A DNA stretch of 8,359 nt from an uncultured Selenomonadales bacterium. Lineage in GTDB: Bacteria; Bacillota_C; Negativicutes; Selenomonadales; Selenomonadaceae. The DNA is taken from assembly GCA_937916025.1 (NCBI GenBank), contig CALGGX010000518.1, positions 1-8,359 of the forward strand, given 5' to 3'. Both the position numbers and the translations under genes were made by a program. Position 1 is the first letter of the stretch. Every line of letters starts with the position of its first letter. The notes under the pieces were generated by a model. That model was not told where the DNA came from. It saw nothing but the letters and a program-made list of their open reading frames with translations, and searched no databases. Of this stretch, positions 6,554 to 8,359 are shown in pieces.

Positions 6554-7741
6554 TTATTCTGCTGCCTTGACGAGGTTGACGATCTGCTCCGCGCCGCCTT
6601 CCATCGTCTTTGCCATGATCACGTTTTTGATCGGAGTGTCAAGCAGGATTTGCCGCCCTTGCGCGACGTTCGTTCCTTCCAAGCGTACCACGACCGGGAC
6701 GGGGAGTGTTTTGCCGTCTTCGGATATGATCTTCGCCGCGTCGACTATGCCTTGCGCCACCGCATCGCAACGGTTGATGCCGCCGAAGATGTTGACGAAA
6801 ATGCCTTTTGCCTGCCCGCCGTCGAGCATGATCTGAAAGGCTTCGGCAATCTTTTCGGGGCTGGAATCGCCGCCCACATCGAGGAAATTCGCAGGGTTGC
6901 CGCCGTAATGTTTCAAGATATCGACGGTTGCCATCGCCAAGCCCGCGCCGTTGACCATGCACGCCACATCGCCGCCGAGATTAACGTAACTCAGATCGGC
7001 TTTTGCCGCGCGGCGTTCTTTCGGATCTTCCTCGGTTTCGTCGCGCAATGCTTCAATGTCGGGATGCCGATACAAGCCGCTGTCGTCGAAATTCAACTTC
7101 GCGTCGAGTGCAATCACATCGTCGTCCGCCGTCAATACCAGCGGATTGATCTCCGCCAGCGAACAGTCTTTTGCAATGAAGGCGTTGTACAGGCAAGACA
7201 TCAGTCGCGCGGCTTTTCTTACGGCAGGCGCGGGGAAGTTCAGCGCATACGCCATTCGCGTCGCTTGGAACGGCGCAAGTCCGATCAGCGGATCGATATA
7301 TTCTTTGATGATCGCCTCGGGCTTCTCGGCGGCCACTTTTTCGATCTCGACGCCGCCTTCTTCCGATGCCATCATCACCACGCGCGCCGTTTGCCGATCG
7401 ATCGCAAAGCTCAAGTAGTATTCTTTTTTGATTGCCGAACCTTCTTCGATCAAAAGACGATGTACCTGCTTGCCGTCGGGTCCGGTTTGATGCGTGACGA
7501 GAGTTTTGCCGAGCAGTTCTGTCGCAAACGCGCGGACTTCGTCGATGTTGTGCGCGAGTTTCACGCCGCCCGCCTTGCCGCGACCGCCCGCATGGATTTG
7601 TGCTTTGACGACAACGATCGGCGTTTTCAGCTCTTCAGCCGCCGCCACCGCCTCTTCCACGCCGAACGCGGGCTTGCCGTTCGGAACCGCCACGCCGTAT
7701 TCTTTCAAGATTGCCTTGCTCTGATACTCGTGTATGTTCAC
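6554..7741 (-). CDS. sucC: Succinyl-CoA synthetase (ADP-forming) subunit beta
   Basis: SucC supplies the nucleotide- and succinate-binding sites of the SucCD complex. The 395-residue product is slightly longer than the usual 386-390. It opens with the family's MNIHEYQ and has the ATP-grasp glycine loop GGRGKAGG (52-59), the Mg2+-binding region AEINP (196-200) with Asn199, and Asp213. The C-terminal ligase domain contains [12 protein letters not shown] (261-272) and [10 protein letters not shown] (313-322). A GTG start at 7741-7739 is used; GAGGAGG (7750-7756) sits 8 nt upstream. It is the first gene of the sucC-sucD unit and diverges from the restriction-enzyme-like gene at 7854. The sequence resembles Bacillus SucC more than proteobacterial forms, judged from memory. 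Confidence 0.98.
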   Translation of the reverse strand: MNIHEYQSKAILKEYGVAVPNGKPAFGVEEAVAAAEELKTPIVVVKAQIHAGGRGKAGGVKLAHNIDEVRAFATELLGKTLVTHQTGPDGKQVHRLLIEEGSAIKKEYYLSFAIDRQTARVVMMASEEGGVEIEKVAAEKPEAIIKEYIDPLIGLAPFQATRMAYALNFPAPAVRKAARLMSCLYNAFIAKDCSLAEINPLVLTADDDVIALDAKLNFDDSGLYRHPDIEALRDETEEDPKERRAAKADLSYVNLGGDVACMVNGAGLAMATVDILKHYGGNPANFLDVGGDSSPEKIAEAFQIMLDGGQAKGIFVNIFGGINRCDAVAQGIVDAAKIISEDGKTLPVPVVVRLEGTNVAQGRQILLDTPIKNVIMAKTMEGGAEQIVNLVKAAE

Positions 7742-7769
7742 GTTGCCTGCCTCCTCAATTGTTTCGTTT

Positions 7770-7783
7770 TCGAATTTATTCGA
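7770..7783. promoter_or_regulatory. Perfect 14-bp inverted repeat in the divergent intergenic region
   Basis: TCGAAT, TT, ATTCGA forms a dyad with two central bases. It lies 14 nt upstream of the sucC ribosome binding site and about 45 nt upstream of the -10 of the plus-strand gene. It overlaps a weak sucC -10 candidate (minus strand TCGAAT at 7778-7783, with TTGAAG at 7801-7806 and a 17-nt spacer). A regulator-binding site is possible. A hairpin in RNA would be weak. Confidence 0.35.
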
Positions 7784-7824
7784 TACAAAAAAAGTTTTTC
7801 CTTCAAAACGCGCGCCGCCGATTG

Positions 7825-7833
7825 TGTTATAAT
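7825..7833 (+). promoter_or_regulatory. Extended -10 promoter for the MmeI-like gene
   Basis: TGTTATAAT is a perfect extended -10 element, with consensus TATAAT at 7828-7833, 20 nt before the start codon. No good -35 box is present at the normal distance, as is usual for extended -10 promoters. An AGAGGTGAT ribosome binding site follows at 7841-7849. Confidence 0.75.
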
Positions 7834-7853
7834 TTCAAACAGAGGTGATTGAC

Positions 7854-8359
7854 ATGATCGAGCGAAACGGTGTTAAACAATTCGTCGACGATTGGCGAGA
7901 ACGCGGCAACGAAAAATCCGACGCGCAACTCTTTTGGTTGGCACTTTTGCGCGCCCTCGGCATCCGAAGCCCCGAGTCTTTCATTCAATCGGAAGTTCCC
8001 GTCGATGTCGACGATCGTAAATGCTTCATCGACATTTGGATTCCGTCGACGCGAGTTCTGATCGAGAACAAGAGTCGCGGCGTCGATCTCGACAAGCCCG
8101 CCCGGCAGTCCGACGGCAAGTTTTTGACGCCCTTTCAACAGGCTTTGCGTTATGCCGAAGCTCGCGCCTATTCGCAACGCCCGAGGTGGATCATCACATG
8201 CAATTTCGACGAGATCAGAGTTTATGACATGGATTTGTATGACAACCGTCGCAATTCGTATCGACCGAATTCGGTTTTGATCGAGCGGTTGCCGCATGAA
8301 TATTCGCGGCTGAATTTTTTGATCGATCCGAACGACGAGAATGTAAATCCCGCCGTCAA
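7854..8359 (+). CDS. MmeI-like restriction-modification enzyme, N-terminal part (cut by window end)
   Basis: The visible 168 residues match the N-terminal region of single-chain MmeI-like (type IIG/IIL) enzymes, which join a PD-(D/E)XK nuclease to a gamma-type DNA adenine methyltransferase. Seen here are FVDDWRERGNEKSDAQLFW (10-28), the nuclease motif Asp60, then Glu71-x-Lys73 (FIDIWIP through LIENKSRG), DLDK (78-81), LTPFQQALRYA (91-101) and the conserved RPRWIITCNFDEIRVYDM (109-126). The ATG at 7854 has AGGTGAT (7843-7849) 4 nt upstream and its own extended -10 promoter. The frame stays open to the window end. The methyltransferase domain and target-recognition region should follow, but are not visible. 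A related methyltransferase lacking a working nuclease is an alternative, though the catalytic triad here looks intact. Confidence 0.85.
   Translation, partial: MIERNGVKQFVDDWRERGNEKSDAQLFWLALLRALGIRSPESFIQSEVPVDVDDRKCFIDIWIPSTRVLIENKSRGVDLDKPARQSDGKFLTPFQQALRYAEARAYSQRPRWIITCNFDEIRVYDMDLYDNRRNSYRPNSVLIERLPHEYSRLNFLIDPNDENVNPAV

Noticed and set aside
6650..7852. 400-residue plus-strand open frame opposite sucC
   Set aside because: It lies antisense to an unmistakable SucC and has no recognisable motif; it is a codon-bias shadow.
7827..8297. 156-residue minus-strand open frame at the right edge
   Set aside because: It is antisense to the MmeI-like frame, which has conserved motifs, a promoter and a ribosome binding site. 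The minus frame has none.
1..8359. tRNA, rRNA, CRISPR, insertion sequence or att site
   Set aside because: No cloverleaf-like segment, regularly spaced repeats, transposase or terminal inverted repeats were noticed on either strand.

Overview
The window looks like chromosomal DNA from a low-to-mid GC bacterium of the Bacillota (Firmicutes), possibly a Negativicutes or Clostridia relative. Three things support this: strong AGGAGG-type ribosome binding sites on most genes, a Bacillus-like SucC sequence, and a 'small basic protein' (Sbp, DUF1290) gene just upstream of ftsZ. The exact lineage cannot be fixed from this sequence alone. Ten of the eleven genes lie on the minus strand. Only the last gene, at the right edge, is on the plus strand, and it is transcribed divergently from sucC. 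No RNA gene, CRISPR array, insertion sequence or transposon was seen, and no gene-free stretch exceeds about 131 bases.

In order of transcription (right to left) the minus-strand genes are: sucC and sucD (both subunits of succinyl-CoA synthetase); sbp (membrane protein, overlapping the end of sucD); ftsZ (cell-division GTPase); a short degenerate FtsZ paralogue abutting ftsZ; a rho-independent terminator; corA (divalent metal channel) with its own consensus-like promoter; a small unknown membrane protein; an acidic, disordered, repeat-bearing protein with Phe-Gly motifs; a second terminator; tsaE; and tsaB, which is cut by the left edge. On the plus strand at the right edge is the N-terminal nuclease-type domain of an MmeI-like (type IIG/IIL) restriction-modification enzyme, cut by the window end.

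The inferred transcription units are sucC-sucD-sbp, ftsZ-ftsZ-like, corA-membrane protein, the acidic FG protein alone, and tsaE-tsaB. SucCD works in the TCA/succinate pathway. Sbp and FtsZ belong to cell division. TsaE and TsaB act together, with TsaD and TsaC outside the window, to make the t6A modification of tRNA. CorA handles Mg2+ or related ions.

Most of the window is ordinary housekeeping sequence. The most unusual element is the 191-residue FtsZ-like protein directly downstream of ftsZ. It keeps the FtsZ N-terminal fold signature but has lost most of the tubulin GTP-binding signature and ends before the catalytic T7 loop, so it may be a dedicated FtsZ partner or regulator. The second is the acidic FG-motif protein, for which no family was recognised.
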